Shown here: in pieces, positions 27,350-36,508 of the stretch | Numbering within the stretch: the stretch's first letter is position 1 | Layout: every line of letters begins with the position of its first letter | Notes under the pieces: generated by a model | The model's input: only the letters and a program-made list of their open reading frames with translations | Database searches by the model: none | What the model was told of the DNA's origin: nothing | Assembly (NCBI GenBank): GCA_963720675.1 | Contig: CAVRGH010000002.1 | Coordinates: forward strand, 62,001 to 126,000 | Reading direction: 5' to 3' | Origin: JALHSW01 sp963720675 | GTDB lineage: Bacteria; Actinomycetota; Acidimicrobiia; IMCC26256; PALSA-555 | Length of the DNA stretch: 64,000 bases | Program-made: the position numbers and the translations under genes

Positions 27350-28679
27350 CTACTGGTGCAGCAAGTTCTCCTTGATGGTGATCCGGTTGCTCTTCGCACA
27401 GTCGAGCGTGCCCGACTGCTTCGGGTAGACCCGGACAAACTCTCCGTTGCGCACCTGGTTGACCATGAAGCACGCGGTCGGCAGACGGTTCCCGATGTCG
27501 GTCGAGCCCCACATGCCGTCGGCGTCGAAGTCGTGGATGCCGGCCAGCGCCTCGAGCAGCGCGGCACGCGTCAGCCCGTTCTCTCCGTCGCGCTGCACGA
27601 TCCGGTCCACCGCGTCCCGGAAGAGCATCGACGCCACCCAGGCGTAGGATCCGAACCCGTCGACGTCGTCCTTGCCGGTCGCCTTGACGTACTTCGCGAG
27701 CGCAGCGTTCTGCTTCGTCTCGCTGAAGGGCAGCTGCGAGAGGGTGACGTACTGTCCCTCGACGTCGGCACCACCCTGCTCGATCAAGGCCTGGTCGTAG
27801 CAGTTCGAGAAGCAGTCCCAGACGACCGATGTCGGTGTCGATGCCCTGGAGCTTGGCCTCCTTTCGGAGCGAGACCATGGTGGAGAAGGGTCCCGAGCTC
27901 AGCGCGTAGTTGGAGTCGGCGTCCTTCATCTGTTGCACGATCGGCGTGAACTCGGCTTGCGTCGCGCGCCCGGACACGCCGATCTCGGCGTCGGGCTCCA
28001 CGCCGGCGGCCTGCGAGCCGCGGGCGAGGACCAAGCCGGCCGCCGCCGCGCTCTTGAGATCGTTCGTGTACAGGTAGACGCCGTGCAGGTCGGGCTCGAT
28101 TGTCCGCCGGTAGAACTTCACGGGGCCGCGGTTGGCACTGAACGCCTGGGGCGTGTCGTCCTTGGTCGAGCAGACCAGCTGCGATGGGTTGACCGGATAC
28201 GACACTGGGGAGCATTGCTGCGCGACCTCGGTCGTCACGATGGGCAGATCGGGGATCCCGGTCACGGCGCCCGCCTGGTCCACGCACGCGGTCATGTCGT
28301 CGACGTTGTTGAGGAACAGCGCGGCGGTGCCGACGAGGGCGAAGTCCTCGCTGCACGCCTTGATGACCGCGTTGCGGGCCTCGTCGGCGTTCAGGTGCGA
28401 GTCGATGAAGTCGACGACCAGCTTGCGCCCGGCGAGCCCACCATGCGCGTTGACGGACTTCGCGAACGCCTCGACCGCAGCCGGCGAGCCCTTGAAGAGG
28501 CCCGGCGCGAGGGTGTTGTCGACGTCGGCCACGACCGCGATGCGGATCTGGTCGGCGGTGATGCCGACCTCCGTGGCCCGGAGTCGCTCGCCCGCGGCGC
28601 CCGCAGCGCCCGGGACCGCCCCGATGCCCAGAGCGAGCACCACCGCCGTGCCGATCGCGATGGTCCGCAGCCGCTGCAT
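27350..28679 (-). CDS. Secreted solute-binding protein (frameshifted)
   Basis: About 442 residues when one extra base near 27828 is removed. ATG 28679 starts a signal peptide (RTIAIGTAVVLALGIGAV, cut near GAAGA). Then come VGITADQIRIAVVADVDN, GGLAGRKLVVDFIDSHLN and ARGSQAAGVEPDAEIGVSG. The second frame resumes at VVWDCFSNCYDQALIEQGG and ends SNRITIKENLLHQ. It is a paralogue of the protein at the left edge of the window. Probably binds a small organic ligand outside the cell. No ABC permease genes adjoin, so the transporter is encoded elsewhere or it serves as a sensor. Confidence 0.82.
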
Positions 28680-28730
28680 CCGAGCCCCCTCGTGCGCCGC
28701 CCCGCGGAACGGGGCGCTCGGGCCAGCATG

Positions 28731-28752
28731 ATTGATCACTCAATGTTTTGCA
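28731..28752 (-). promoter_or_regulatory. Candidate TetR operator/promoter of solute-binding operon
   Basis: On the minus strand TTGCAA (28752-28747) is a possible -35. The inverted repeat ATTGA-N4-TCAAT (28731-28744) lies in the spacer before a weak -10-like CATGCT. A repressor here would block polymerase; the TetR two genes away is the obvious candidate. Confidence 0.4.
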
Positions 28753-28864
28753 ACCGGTGGGCTCGTGCCACCGACGGGGCTGCCGGTGCCCGGCTGGTGA
28801 CCTTCGGCCCTGCCCCGCGGGGCTTCGGAGGCCCACGATGCGGGGGAGGGACGAGGAGGAGCCG

Positions 28865-29473
28865 ATGCGAGCCTTGGTCGTGGGAACGTTGCCCGGGGCG
28901 GTTGGGGCGGTCGAGGCGCAGCTGCAGGCCGCCGGCCACGACGTGGTCCGATGCCACGAGGATTCCGACGCGGCCTTCCCTTGCGCCGGCCTTGCCGAGG
29001 GGCGCTCCTGTCCGCTCGACGGCCTGCCGGTCGACGTCGCCGTCACGGTGCGCGACCGACCCTGGGCCCAACCGTCGCCGTTCGAAGATGGCGCGGTGTG
29101 CGCGCTGCGCCAATACGTCCCGCTCGTTGCCGTCGACGCCGCTGTGAACCCGTTCGCGGCCTGGACGACGCGCACGGTCGAGAGCGGCGACGATGTCGTG
29201 GCTGCGTGCGAGGACGCCGCGAGTGCGCCCCTGCCTCGCCACAGTCAGATCGCGACCGAGGTCGCGCGTGCGGTGCTCGAGCACGCGGGCGTCGACGCCC
29301 AAGACGCGACGGCCGTGGTGCGCCGCCGGCAGGGTGCGCTCAAGGTGACGGTCGAGCTCCCGGAACCCGACGCTGCCCTCGGCAGCCTGATCGCGTCGCG
29401 CGTCATCACTGCGTTGCGCGAGGTGGACAACATTGCCCGAGGGATCGACGTCGGCATCGTGTCGCCGCCCTGA
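28865..29473 (+). CDS. Hypothetical cytosolic protein
   Basis: A 202-residue protein that begins MRALVVGTLPGAVGAVEAQL, a Rossmann-like strand-loop-helix, followed by a Cys-containing segment (CAGLAEGRSCPLDGLPVDVA) and a carboxy part resembling a small OsmC/ribosome-like alpha-beta fold (LKVTVELPEPDAAL). ATG 28865 has GAGGAGGAG upstream. I do not recognise the family. It is divergent from the solute-binding gene and followed 41 bases later by a crotonase. Confidence 0.65.
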   Translation: MRALVVGTLPGAVGAVEAQLQAAGHDVVRCHEDSDAAFPCAGLAEGRSCPLDGLPVDVAVTVRDRPWAQPSPFEDGAVCALRQYVPLVAVDAAVNPFAAWTTRTVESGDDVVAACEDAASAPLPRHSQIATEVARAVLEHAGVDAQDATAVVRRRQGALKVTVELPEPDAALGSLIASRVITALREVDNIARGIDVGIVSPP

Positions 29474-29514
29474 TCGTCAGGCGCGCGGCGCTCGCGTGCG
29501 CTAACACTGGAGCC

Positions 29515-30207
29515 ATGGCCCCGCTGCTCACGTACCGGCTCGAGGGCTCGGTCGCCACGATCACCATGGACGACGGCAAGGTGAACGCCCTGTCGCCCGC
29601 GATGCTCGCCGAGCTCGGCGAGGCGCTCGACCGTGCGGTGGCCGACCGGGCAGTCGTGGTGCTGACCGGCCGTGATGGCGTGTTCAGCGCGGGCTTCGAC
29701 CTGAAGGTGCTCCGGGCCGGTGGCCCCGAGGCGGAGGGCATGCTCCGCGGCGGTTTCGAGCTGTGCGAACGGCTCCTGTCGTTCCCGACCCCGGTCCTCA
29801 TCGCCTGCAACGGACACGCGATGGCGGCGGGGGCCTTCGTCCTTCTGTCGGCCGACTACCGCGTCGCGGCGGCGGGGCCGTTCAAGATCGTCGCGAACGA
29901 GGTCGCGATCGGGCTCACCATGCCGTGGGCCGCGGTCGAGGTGTGCCGCCAGCGCCTCACACCCGCGCACTTCAACCGAGCCGTCAACCTTTCCGAGCTC
30001 TACGCACCGGACGAGACCGCGGTGGCGGCCGGCTTCGTCGACCGCGTGGTGGCGGGCGAGGATCTCGCGGGCATGGCGCGCGCCACGGCGGAGGGATTCG
30101 CGGCCTTGGACCTCGACGCACACGCGGCGAGCAAGCTGCGCGTGCGGAAGCAGGCGTTGGAGGCGCTCGGCGCAGCGATCGCCGCCGACGGGTTCCGGCC
30201 CCGCTGA
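29515..30207 (+). CDS. Enoyl-CoA hydratase/isomerase family protein
   Basis: Crotonase-fold enzyme of 230 residues. Oxyanion-hole elements are FSAGFDLKVL near residue 62 and CNGHAMAAGAFVLLSADYRV near 98; VANEVAIGLTMPWAAVEV follows at the usual catalytic region. Short length and substitutions make hydratase versus isomerase unclear. It probably acts on an acyl-CoA in fatty-acid or related catabolism. It may be co-transcribed with the preceding hypothetical gene. Confidence 0.85.
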   Translation: MAPLLTYRLEGSVATITMDDGKVNALSPAMLAELGEALDRAVADRAVVVLTGRDGVFSAGFDLKVLRAGGPEAEGMLRGGFELCERLLSFPTPVLIACNGHAMAAGAFVLLSADYRVAAAGPFKIVANEVAIGLTMPWAAVEVCRQRLTPAHFNRAVNLSELYAPDETAVAAGFVDRVVAGEDLAGMARATAEGFAALDLDAHAASKLRVRKQALEALGAAIAADGFRPR

Positions 30208-30221
30208 CCCTGCCGTCGAGG

Positions 30222-30251
30222 TTGACATGTGACTAAATAGTCACGTATGGT
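30222..30251 (+). promoter_or_regulatory. Promoter/operator of ArsR-SRPBCC fusion gene
   Basis: TTGACA (30222-30227) and TATGGT (30246-30251), spacing 18. The inverted repeat GTGACTA-AA-TAGTCAC (30229-30244) fills the spacer, as expected for an autorepressing ArsR operator. The predicted start near 30258 leaves only about nine bases before GTG 30267. Confidence 0.65.
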
Positions 30252-30266
30252 CTCGGCATCGACACG

Positions 30267-31013
30267 GTGTTCAAGGCCCTCGCTGATCCGACCCGAAGGA
30301 GCCTGCTCGACGAGCTCTTCCGCGACGACGGCCAGTCCCTGAGCACCCTCGAAGGGCGTTTCGAGATGTCGCGCTTCGGCGTGATGAAGCACCTGAAGCA
30401 GCTCGAGGAAGCGGGGCTGGTCATCACCCGGCGACGCGGCCGGGAGAAGCTCCACTTCCTCAACCCGATCCCGATCCGGCTCGTCCACGACCGGTGGGTG
30501 AGCAAGTACGCCGAACCCTGGGCCGCATCGCTCAGCGACCTCAAGACCGAACTGGAGAGCTCCATGGAGAAGGTGTTCGAGATCTACATCAAGACGTCGC
30601 CCGAGCGGTTGTGGGAGGCGATCACCGATCCGGAGATCCGGGCCAAGTACAACTTCGGCGCCTCCGTGGTCTCGGACTTCACTCCGGGCTCGTCGTTCAC
30701 GATGGGCGCGATGGACGGCGCAGTCGTGCTGGGCGAGGGCGAGAACGTCGAGGTCGACCCGCCCCGCCGGCTGGTGCAGAGCGCCCGCTTCCTCTGGAGC
30801 GACGACGTGAAGGCCGAGGGAACTTCGCGGGTCACGTGGGAGATCGAGCCGATCGGTGACGACTCCTGCCGGCTCACGGTGACCCACGACCAGATGCGCG
30901 AAGGCGCGCACGACGAGATCTACGGCGGCTGGCCGATGATCCTGTCCGGGCTGAAGACCTGGCTCGAGACGGGGGAGGAGCTCACCACGCCGGGCTCGCT
31001 CATGTACGGCTGA
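30267..31013 (+). CDS. ArsR regulator fused to SRPBCC (AHSA1) domain
   Basis: A 248-residue fusion. Residues 1-85 are an ArsR-type winged helix (FKALADPTRRSLLDELF, SRFGVMKHLKQLEEAGLVI, RRGREKLHFLNP). From about residue 97 an SRPBCC/activator-of-Hsp90-like domain follows (MEKVFEIYIKTSPERLWEAI, ending TPGSLMYG), whose hydrophobic cavity could bind a ligand. GTG 30267 is the only plausible start; there is no ribosome site, consistent with a near-leaderless mRNA. The next two genes encode the same two domains separately. Confidence 0.9.
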   Translation: MFKALADPTRRSLLDELFRDDGQSLSTLEGRFEMSRFGVMKHLKQLEEAGLVITRRRGREKLHFLNPIPIRLVHDRWVSKYAEPWAASLSDLKTELESSMEKVFEIYIKTSPERLWEAITDPEIRAKYNFGASVVSDFTPGSSFTMGAMDGAVVLGEGENVEVDPPRRLVQSARFLWSDDVKAEGTSRVTWEIEPIGDDSCRLTVTHDQMREGAHDEIYGGWPMILSGLKTWLETGEELTTPGSLMYG

Positions 31014-31022
31014 GAATTTCAG

Positions 31023-31051
31023 TTGACACTTACGTAAGTAGTCTCTTACAC
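31023..31051 (+). promoter_or_regulatory. Leaderless promoter/operator of second ArsR gene
   Basis: TTGACA (31023-31028), 17 bases, TTACAC (31046-31051). The perfect palindrome ACTTACGTAAGT (31028-31039) abuts the -35. The predicted start near 31058 coincides with GTG 31059. Confidence 0.65.
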
Positions 31052-31058
31052 TCTGGGC

Positions 31059-31412
31059 GTGGACGCAGCGCTCAAGGCACTCGCCGAACCCCGTCGCCGG
31101 GAGATCCTCCGTCTGGTCTGGACCGAGGAGCTCCCGGCGTCGGACATCGCGGCGCACTTCCGCGAGGTCACGCGCTCCGCGGTCTCCCAGCACCTCGGTG
31201 TGCTGAAGGCGGCCGACCTCGTGAGCGAGCGGAGGGACGGCACCCGTCGTCTCTACCGGGCACGGAGGGACGAGATGCAGAAGCTGCGTGAGTTCCTGGA
31301 CGACTACTGGACGAGTGGTCTCGGACGCCTGCGCGACGTCGCCGAGGCCGCCGAACGCGACCAGCACCCGATGAACGAGAACCCGACAATGAAGCAGGAA
31401 GGAAGCGACTGA
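31059..31412 (+). CDS. ArsR-family regulator
   Basis: A 117-residue winged-helix repressor: LKALAEPRRREILRLVWTEE, DIAAHFREVTRSAVSQHLGV, ERRDGTRRLYRARRDEM. There are no ArsR metal-type Cys motifs, so the signal is unlikely to be a metal. It overlaps the following SRPBCC gene by one base (TGATG). Autoregulation through the ACTTACGTAAGT palindrome is likely. Confidence 0.9.
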   Translation: MDAALKALAEPRRREILRLVWTEELPASDIAAHFREVTRSAVSQHLGVLKAADLVSERRDGTRRLYRARRDEMQKLREFLDDYWTSGLGRLRDVAEAAERDQHPMNENPTMKQEGSD

Positions 31413-31846
31413 TGGCCGAGCTCGTGCGAGAGATCCTGATCGACGCGACACCGGAGACGATCTGGCCGTTCCTCACGGAACCCGACAAGCACACCCAGTG
31501 GGAGGGCACGGTCGCCGAGATCGATCCGCGCCCCGGTGGCATCTACCGCGTGCTCGTCGGCGGTGAGCACCAGTCGGCCGGCGAGTACGTGGAGGTCGTG
31601 CCGATGGAGCGCGTCGCCTTCACCTTCGGCTGGGACGAGCCGGGCCACCCGATCCCGGCGGGCTCGACCAAGGTCGAGATCTCACTGATCCCGGAGGGCA
31701 CCAAGACGCGGGTTCGCCTCGTCCACTCCGGGCTCCCGGCGGACGCGGTCTCCGACCACACCGTCGGCTGGGACCACTACCTCGACCGGCTCGCGACTGC
31801 ATCGTCGGGTGGCGATGCGGGGCCCGACAAGGTGCCCGGAACGTAG
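31412..31846 (+). CDS. SRPBCC (AHSA1-like) protein
   Basis: A 144-residue START-like ligand-binding fold: LVREILIDATPETIWPFLTE, GGIYRVLVGGEHQSAGEYVE and GWDHYLDRLATA, the typical final helix. It is coupled to the ArsR upstream (TGATG). In such pairs the SRPBCC partner is often the regulated product; whether it senses or degrades a ligand is unknown. Confidence 0.85.
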   Translation: MAELVREILIDATPETIWPFLTEPDKHTQWEGTVAEIDPRPGGIYRVLVGGEHQSAGEYVEVVPMERVAFTFGWDEPGHPIPAGSTKVEISLIPEGTKTRVRLVHSGLPADAVSDHTVGWDHYLDRLATASSGGDAGPDKVPGT

Positions 31847-31937
31847 ACCGGGCCGTCCCGGTGCTCTGGTGCGCAGCGCGCGTCAGGGTGCCGGGCGGCT
31901 CCGCGTGCAGCCACGCGTCGCGCGCCGTTCTGCGGGA

Positions 31938-32740
31938 TCAGCCCTTGCGGTACGCGCGGAGCGCCAGGGGCGTGATCAGCGCCACGAGCGCCACCGACCA
32001 GATCAGGGATCCGATGACGTAGTACTCGAGACTGTGCGAGAACGTCGCGGTCGCGGCGTCGCCGAGGAGCAGCCCGCGCCACGAGTTCACCATGAAGGTC
32101 AGCGGCTGGGCGTTGGCGAACGTCTGCAGCACGTCGGGCATCGAGTTGATCGGCACGAACGCGCTCGAGAGGAACGAGAACGGCACCGCCAGGATGCTCA
32201 GCCCCTGGGCTGCCTGCGCGCTCCGCTCACGAGCCCGAGCCACACGAACACACCGGCGATCGCGAGGGCGTAGACCACGAGGAGCCCCAGCGCCAGGAGG
32301 ACGTCGCCCACGTTGCTGTTGAGACTGAACCCGATGATGAACCCGGCCCCGAGCGTCACCATCGCAACGATGATCATCAGAAGTGCGTCCGCGATCGCGC
32401 GCCCTGCGAGGACGGCGGTGCCCGAGATGGGGAGCGACCGGAATCGGTCATAGAGACCCGACGCGACGTCCTCGGCGACGGCGACGGAGGCGCCGCCCGC
32501 GGTGAACAGCAGGCCGGAGACGACGAAGCCGGGGACGAGGAACTCGACGTACGAGACGCCCTTCACGGCGATCGCGCCGCCGACGACATAGCGGAACATG
32601 AGCAGGAACACGACGCTCTGGACGATCGCGATGCCGAGGATCTGCGGGGTGCGCAGGACCTTCAGCGTCGTGCGGGCGGCAACGGTGAGCGCGGTGGCGA
32701 CCGGCCCGGCAGTACCGGAGGGTGCGGGGATCGTCGTCAT
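31938..32740 (-). CDS. ABC-2 type exporter permease, DrrB-like (frameshifted)
   Basis: About 267 residues if one missing base near 32223 is supplied. Six membrane helices, e.g. ILGIAIVQSVVFLLMFRYVV, FLVPGFVVSGLLFTAGGAS, VVYALAIAGVFVWLGLVSG, then in the second frame AAQGLSILAVPFSFLSSAFV, followed by PINSMPDVLQTFANAQPLTF and the last helix IGSLIWSVALVALITPLAL. This is the DrrB/ABC-2 drug or lipid exporter type. Its ATG overlaps the ATPase stop (ATGA). The junction restores the family's GSAQAAQGL segment. Confidence 0.85.
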
Positions 32741-33708
32741 GATGCCTGTGCTCCATCGGAGTCCGCGTCGGACTCGCCGTCTTCGGTGGTGTGGCCGGTG
32801 AGCGTGAGGAACACGTCGTCGAGGGTCGGCCGGCGCAGGGCGATGTCGTCGAGGGCGATGCCCGCACTCCCCAGTGCCTGCACCGCGGCGACGAGCTCGT
32901 CGGCGCCGTTGGTGACCGGGAGGGCGACGTGCGCTCGCGCGGCGTCGATCTTGGCCTCGGGGCCGAGCGCGTCCGCGGCTCGGGCGAGATCCGCCTCGTC
33001 ACGGATCCTGATGTCGACGACGTCGCGACCCATCTGCGTCTTCAGCTCGTCGGCCGTCCCGGACGCGACGAGCTTGCCGTGGTCGATGATCGCGATGGTG
33101 TCTGCGAGGCGGTCGGCCTCGTCGAGGTACTGGGTGGTGAGCACGACGTCGGTGCCGCCGTCCGCGAGCTCTTCGATCGCGACCCACAGGTCGTTGCGGC
33201 TCCGGGGGTCGAGTCCGGTCGTCGGTTCGTCGAGCAGCAGCAGGCGGGGCGCGCCGACGAGGCTGGCGCCGAGGTCGAGCCGCCGTTGCATGCCGCCGGA
33301 GTACGTGCGCACGAGTCGATCACCGGCTTCGGTCAGCCCGAGCTGCTCGAGCACCGCGTCGGCGGCCGCCTGACCCACCCGCCGGTCGTGCCCGAACAGT
33401 CGCGCCACCATCCGGAGGTTCTCGCGGCCGGTCATGGCGGGTTCGACGGCCGCGTACTGCCCGGCGAGCCCGATCGCCCGGCGCACCTGCTTGGGGTGTT
33501 TGGCGACGTCGATCCCGGCAACGCGGAGCGTTCCGGCGTCGAACTTGGTGAGCGTCGCGATCGTACGGATGAACGTGGTCTTGCCGGCGCCGTTCGGTCC
33601 GAGGATCGCGAGCACCTGCCCCTTCGGAACCGAGAGGTCGAGGCCGGCGAGGGCTTCGACTTCCCCGTAGCGCTTGGTGAGGCCCTGCGCCTCGAGCATC
33701 AGATCCAT
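32737..33708 (-). CDS. ABC exporter ATPase, DrrA-like
   Basis: A 323-residue ATPase: Walker A GPNGAGKTTFIRT, signature YSGGMQRRLDLGAS, Walker B LLLLDEPTTGLDPRS, and the TTQYLDEAD switch with Gln as in DrrA-type exporters. The carboxy domain (LRRPTLDDVFLTLTGH) is the DrrA extension. It works with the downstream permease to export a hydrophobic drug or lipid. ATG 33708 gives the MDLMLEAQGLTKRYG start; longer frames upstream are not conserved-looking. Confidence 0.93.
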   Translation of the reverse strand: MDLMLEAQGLTKRYGEVEALAGLDLSVPKGQVLAILGPNGAGKTTFIRTIATLTKFDAGTLRVAGIDVAKHPKQVRRAIGLAGQYAAVEPAMTGRENLRMVARLFGHDRRVGQAAADAVLEQLGLTEAGDRLVRTYSGGMQRRLDLGASLVGAPRLLLLDEPTTGLDPRSRNDLWVAIEELADGGTDVVLTTQYLDEADRLADTIAIIDHGKLVASGTADELKTQMGRDVVDIRIRDEADLARAADALGPEAKIDAARAHVALPVTNGADELVAAVQALGSAGIALDDIALRRPTLDDVFLTLTGHTTEDGESDADSDGAQAS

Positions 33709-33742
33709 CGACGGAGTATCGCCGCTGCGAGAACCCTGAAAC

Positions 33743-34422
33743 TCAATCGGGGAGGCTGCTCCCGGCCTCGACGCGGGTCGCGACCAGGCACACCTGTGGC
33801 AGCCGGGTCCCGGTGTCACTCGTCGGGCGACGGTGGTCGAGTGAGTCGATCCGCAGGGTCGAGGGCACGGCTCGGGCAAAGCGGCGCCGGGAGTTGAGCG
33901 TGCGCCGCATCGGGTTTCGCGCCTGGACGATGACCCGACGCGGCACCCGGAGCAGGGTCCGGATCCGCCCGCGCGCGTCGGTCGGCGTGTGCCAGCGCCG
34001 CGTGGCGGTCAGGAACAGCCGCCCGCCCGGGGCGAGCACCCGGGCGACCTCGTCGAGGTGCGGGCCCGGCTCGGACCGCAGCAGCTGGTGCAGGACCCCC
34101 CGGCTGACGACCAGCGCCGCGGCGCCATCGGCGACCGGGATGCGGCAGGCATCGGCGACCCCCAGGGGCTGGTCGGCGACCGGCGTCGCCCGTTCGCGAC
34201 CGCCGCGAAGGCGAGGTCGAAGCCGACGGCGGGACTGAACGCCGGCGCGAGCGCCGCCGCGATCTGTCCGATCCCGCAACCGATGTCGATCGCGGCGCCG
34301 GCCGGGAGCTGCTCGCGGTCGCGGATCGCCTCCTCGAGCTCACGATCCAGCGGGGCGCGGTACCAGACGAACTGCTCCGCGGGCGTCTGCTCCCACCGTC
34401 GTTCCCATTCCGCCCGACCCAT
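33743..34422 (-). CDS. SAM-dependent methyltransferase (frameshifted)
   Basis: About 226 residues when one missing base near 34195 is supplied. Motif I is AIDIGCGIGQIAAALAP with VGFDLAFAAVA after it; the second frame has PVADGAAALVVSRGVLHQLL and EVARVLAPGGRLFLTATR, the usual class I methyltransferase strand 4-5 region. The first 40 residues (WERRWEQTPAEQFVWY) resemble thiopurine/tellurite-type small-molecule methyltransferases. Substrate unknown. Divergent from the acetyltransferase. Confidence 0.78.
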
Positions 34423-34485
34423 GGGCAGAGCGTACGGGTCGCGCGTGGTGTGGACGGGACGTCGAGAGGCCGACAGGCTGGCGCG

Positions 34486-34968
34486 ATGCTGCCGCGCCTC
34501 CGCCCCTTCGAGGCACGCGACACCGAGGTGGTGGTCGCGCTCTCGCTGCGGGCATGGGAGCCGGTGTTCGCATCGATGGCCGCGACCATGGATCCACAGA
34601 TCGAACGTCGATTGCACCCGGACTGGCGCGCGAGCCAGCGACACGACGTCGAAGCGAGCCTGGTCTCGCCGGACCTGGACGTGTGGGTGGCAGAGGTCGA
34701 CGGGGAGCCGGTCGGGTTTGTCGCGGTCGCGCTTCACGCCGAGCAGGACATCGGCGAGATCCACATGCTCGCGGTCGACCCCGCACACCAGGGTCGGGGC
34801 GTAGGGCGTGCCCTGACCGAGCTCGCGCTCGACTGGATGCGCGATGCCGGCATGGCGGTCGGGATGGTCGACACGGGTGGCGACCCCGGTCACGCGCCGG
34901 CCCGGCACACCTACGAGCAGGCGGGGTTCACCGAGTGGCCGATCACGCGGTACTTCAAAGCGCTCTGA
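34486..34968 (+). CDS. GNAT-family acetyltransferase
   Basis: A 160-residue GNAT protein. Motif A is IHMLAVDPAHQGRGVGRALT with the acetyl-CoA loop QGRGVG; LRPFEARDTEVVVALSLRAW is the amino strand-helix and ARHTYEQAGFTEWPITRYF the carboxy end. ATG 34486 begins conserved sequence. Acceptor unknown. A 63-base divergent gap separates it from the methyltransferase gene, so shared control is possible. Confidence 0.85.
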   Translation: MLPRLRPFEARDTEVVVALSLRAWEPVFASMAATMDPQIERRLHPDWRASQRHDVEASLVSPDLDVWVAEVDGEPVGFVAVALHAEQDIGEIHMLAVDPAHQGRGVGRALTELALDWMRDAGMAVGMVDTGGDPGHAPARHTYEQAGFTEWPITRYFKAL

Positions 34969-35204
34969 GGATGGCGGAGCGCACCCGCTGACGCCCCAGT
35001 GTGCGGATGCCCTCACGGCGGATCGCGAGAGAGATCGTGGCCAGCGCGAGGATCACCAGGGTCGGGAGGACGAGGTCGAGCGCGACCGCAACCGATGCCA
35101 GCGCGACTTCCGCGACCGCGACCGTGGTCCAGAGCGCGCTCCGCCGCCGCTGCTTCGCGGGCAAGGCCAGTCAGCTTCTCGGGTGGCCCCTCCTCAATGC
35201 CCAC
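34955..35204 (-). CDS. Small two-helix membrane protein (start uncertain)
   Basis: The last 60 residues form a sensible protein: basic QRRRSALWTTVAVAEVALAS, a second hydrophobic stretch LDLVLPTLVILALATISLAI, and a basic tail RREGIRTLGRQRVRSAILRA. A TTG at 35164 is the nearest start in frame. In another frame, GTG 35204 begins GIEEGPPEKLTGLA, so a frame change near 35165 may join them (about 82 residues). Its end overlaps the acetyltransferase end by 14 bases. Function unknown. Confidence 0.4.
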
Positions 35205-35316
35205 GGGGAAACACTCTGTCGAAGCGATCCAATCGCCGGGTAGGGCCGAACGTCACACCGTATGGCTCGTCGCTCGTGGTGCCTCGATTCGCAGTTGACG
35301 GGCTGACGTCGCGGCT

Positions 35317-36508
35317 TCACACTTCTGGGTCCTCGCCGGGCTGCACCTCGGCGAGCCGTCGCTCCAGGAACCGGCGTTCCGTCCCGTCCTCGACGAGCTC
35401 GAGGGCCCGCCGGTACGCCGCGGCGGCCTCGTCGTGCCGATCGAGCCGGCGGAGCAGATCAGCCCGTGCCGCGTGGAGGTACCGGTAGTCCTCGAGCTCG
35501 AGGCCGTCGATCAGCGCGAGACCCGCCGCCGGCCCGTCGGCTTCGGCGATGGCCACCGCGCGGTTGAGCTCGACCACCGGTGACCCGGTGAGGCGCGCGA
35601 GCTCCCCGTACAGCGCGGCGATCTGGGTCCAGTCGCGGGGCTCCTCGGCGTGCAGGGCGGCGATCGCGGCCTGCACGACGTACGGACCGTGCCCACCGAG
35701 CGCGAGCGCGCGGTCGAGCGCTCGTTGACCCTCCGTGATCTGGGCGCGGTCCCACCGCGAACGGTCCTGGTCGGCGAGCAGCACGAGCTCGCCTTCCGGG
35801 ACACCGCGCGTCGCGCCGCGAGTCGTGCAGCAGCATCATCGCGAGCAGCCCGTGGGCTTCGGGCTCCTCGGGAAGCAGCTCCGTGAGCGCGTGCCCGAGC
35901 CAGAGCGCCTCGGCCGCGAGGTCGCCGCGTCCGCCGTACCCCTCGTTGAAGACGAGGTAGACGACGACGAGCACGGCGGCGAGCCGGTCCGGGAGCAGGT
36001 CGTCGGGTGGGACGCGGAAGGGGATGCCCGCCGCCTTGATCTTGCGCTTGGCGCGCACCAGGCGTTGGGCCATGGTCGGCTCGGGGACGAGGAACGCGCG
36101 CGCGATCTCCGCCGTCGTGAGCCCGCCGAGCGTTCGCAGAGTGAGTGCGACCTGCGCGTCGACGGCGAGCGCGGGGTGACAGCACGTGAAGATGAGCTCG
36201 AGGCGCTCGTCGCGGAATGGCGTCGCGTCCATCGTCTCCTCGGAGGCCTCCTCGGCTTCGAGCAGTCGCGTCTTCGCCGCCAGCGTCTGGTCGCGTCGGA
36301 TGCGGTCGATCGCGCGGTTCCGTGCCGTCGTGATGAGCCAGGCCCGGGGATGGTCGGGCTCGCCGTCGCGGGGCCATCGCTCCGCGGCGATCGCGAACGC
36401 GTCCTGCGCGGCTTCCTCGGCGAGCTCGAAGTCGCCGAGGAAGCCGATCAGGGCCGCGAGGACCTGGCCCCACTGCTCGCGGAAGGTCTGCTCGAGGATC
36501 GCTACCAC
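35317..36508 (-). CDS. ECF42-type sigma factor with TPR-like extension (frameshifted)
   Basis: About 396 residues when one extra base near 35815 is removed. Sigma region 2: LIGFLGDFELAEEAAQDAFA and WLITTARNRAIDRIRRD; region 4: LTLRTLGGLTTAEIARAFLV and TMAQRLVRAKRKI. A long carboxy half (VVYLVFNEGYGGRGDLAAEA, then in the second frame GHGPYVVQAAIAALHAEEP and AAYRRALELVEDGTERRF) is the helical extension of the ECF42 group. The overlapping upstream gene encodes a DGPF (YCII-like) protein, the conserved partner of ECF42. There is no anti-sigma gene, as usual for this group. Confidence 0.85.

Noticed and set aside
26598..28739. Apparent 713-residue fusion of a solute-binding protein and a TetR regulator
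   Set aside because: The middle of the fusion is out-of-frame sequence; the real carboxy half of the binding protein continues in another frame and the TetR has its own start.
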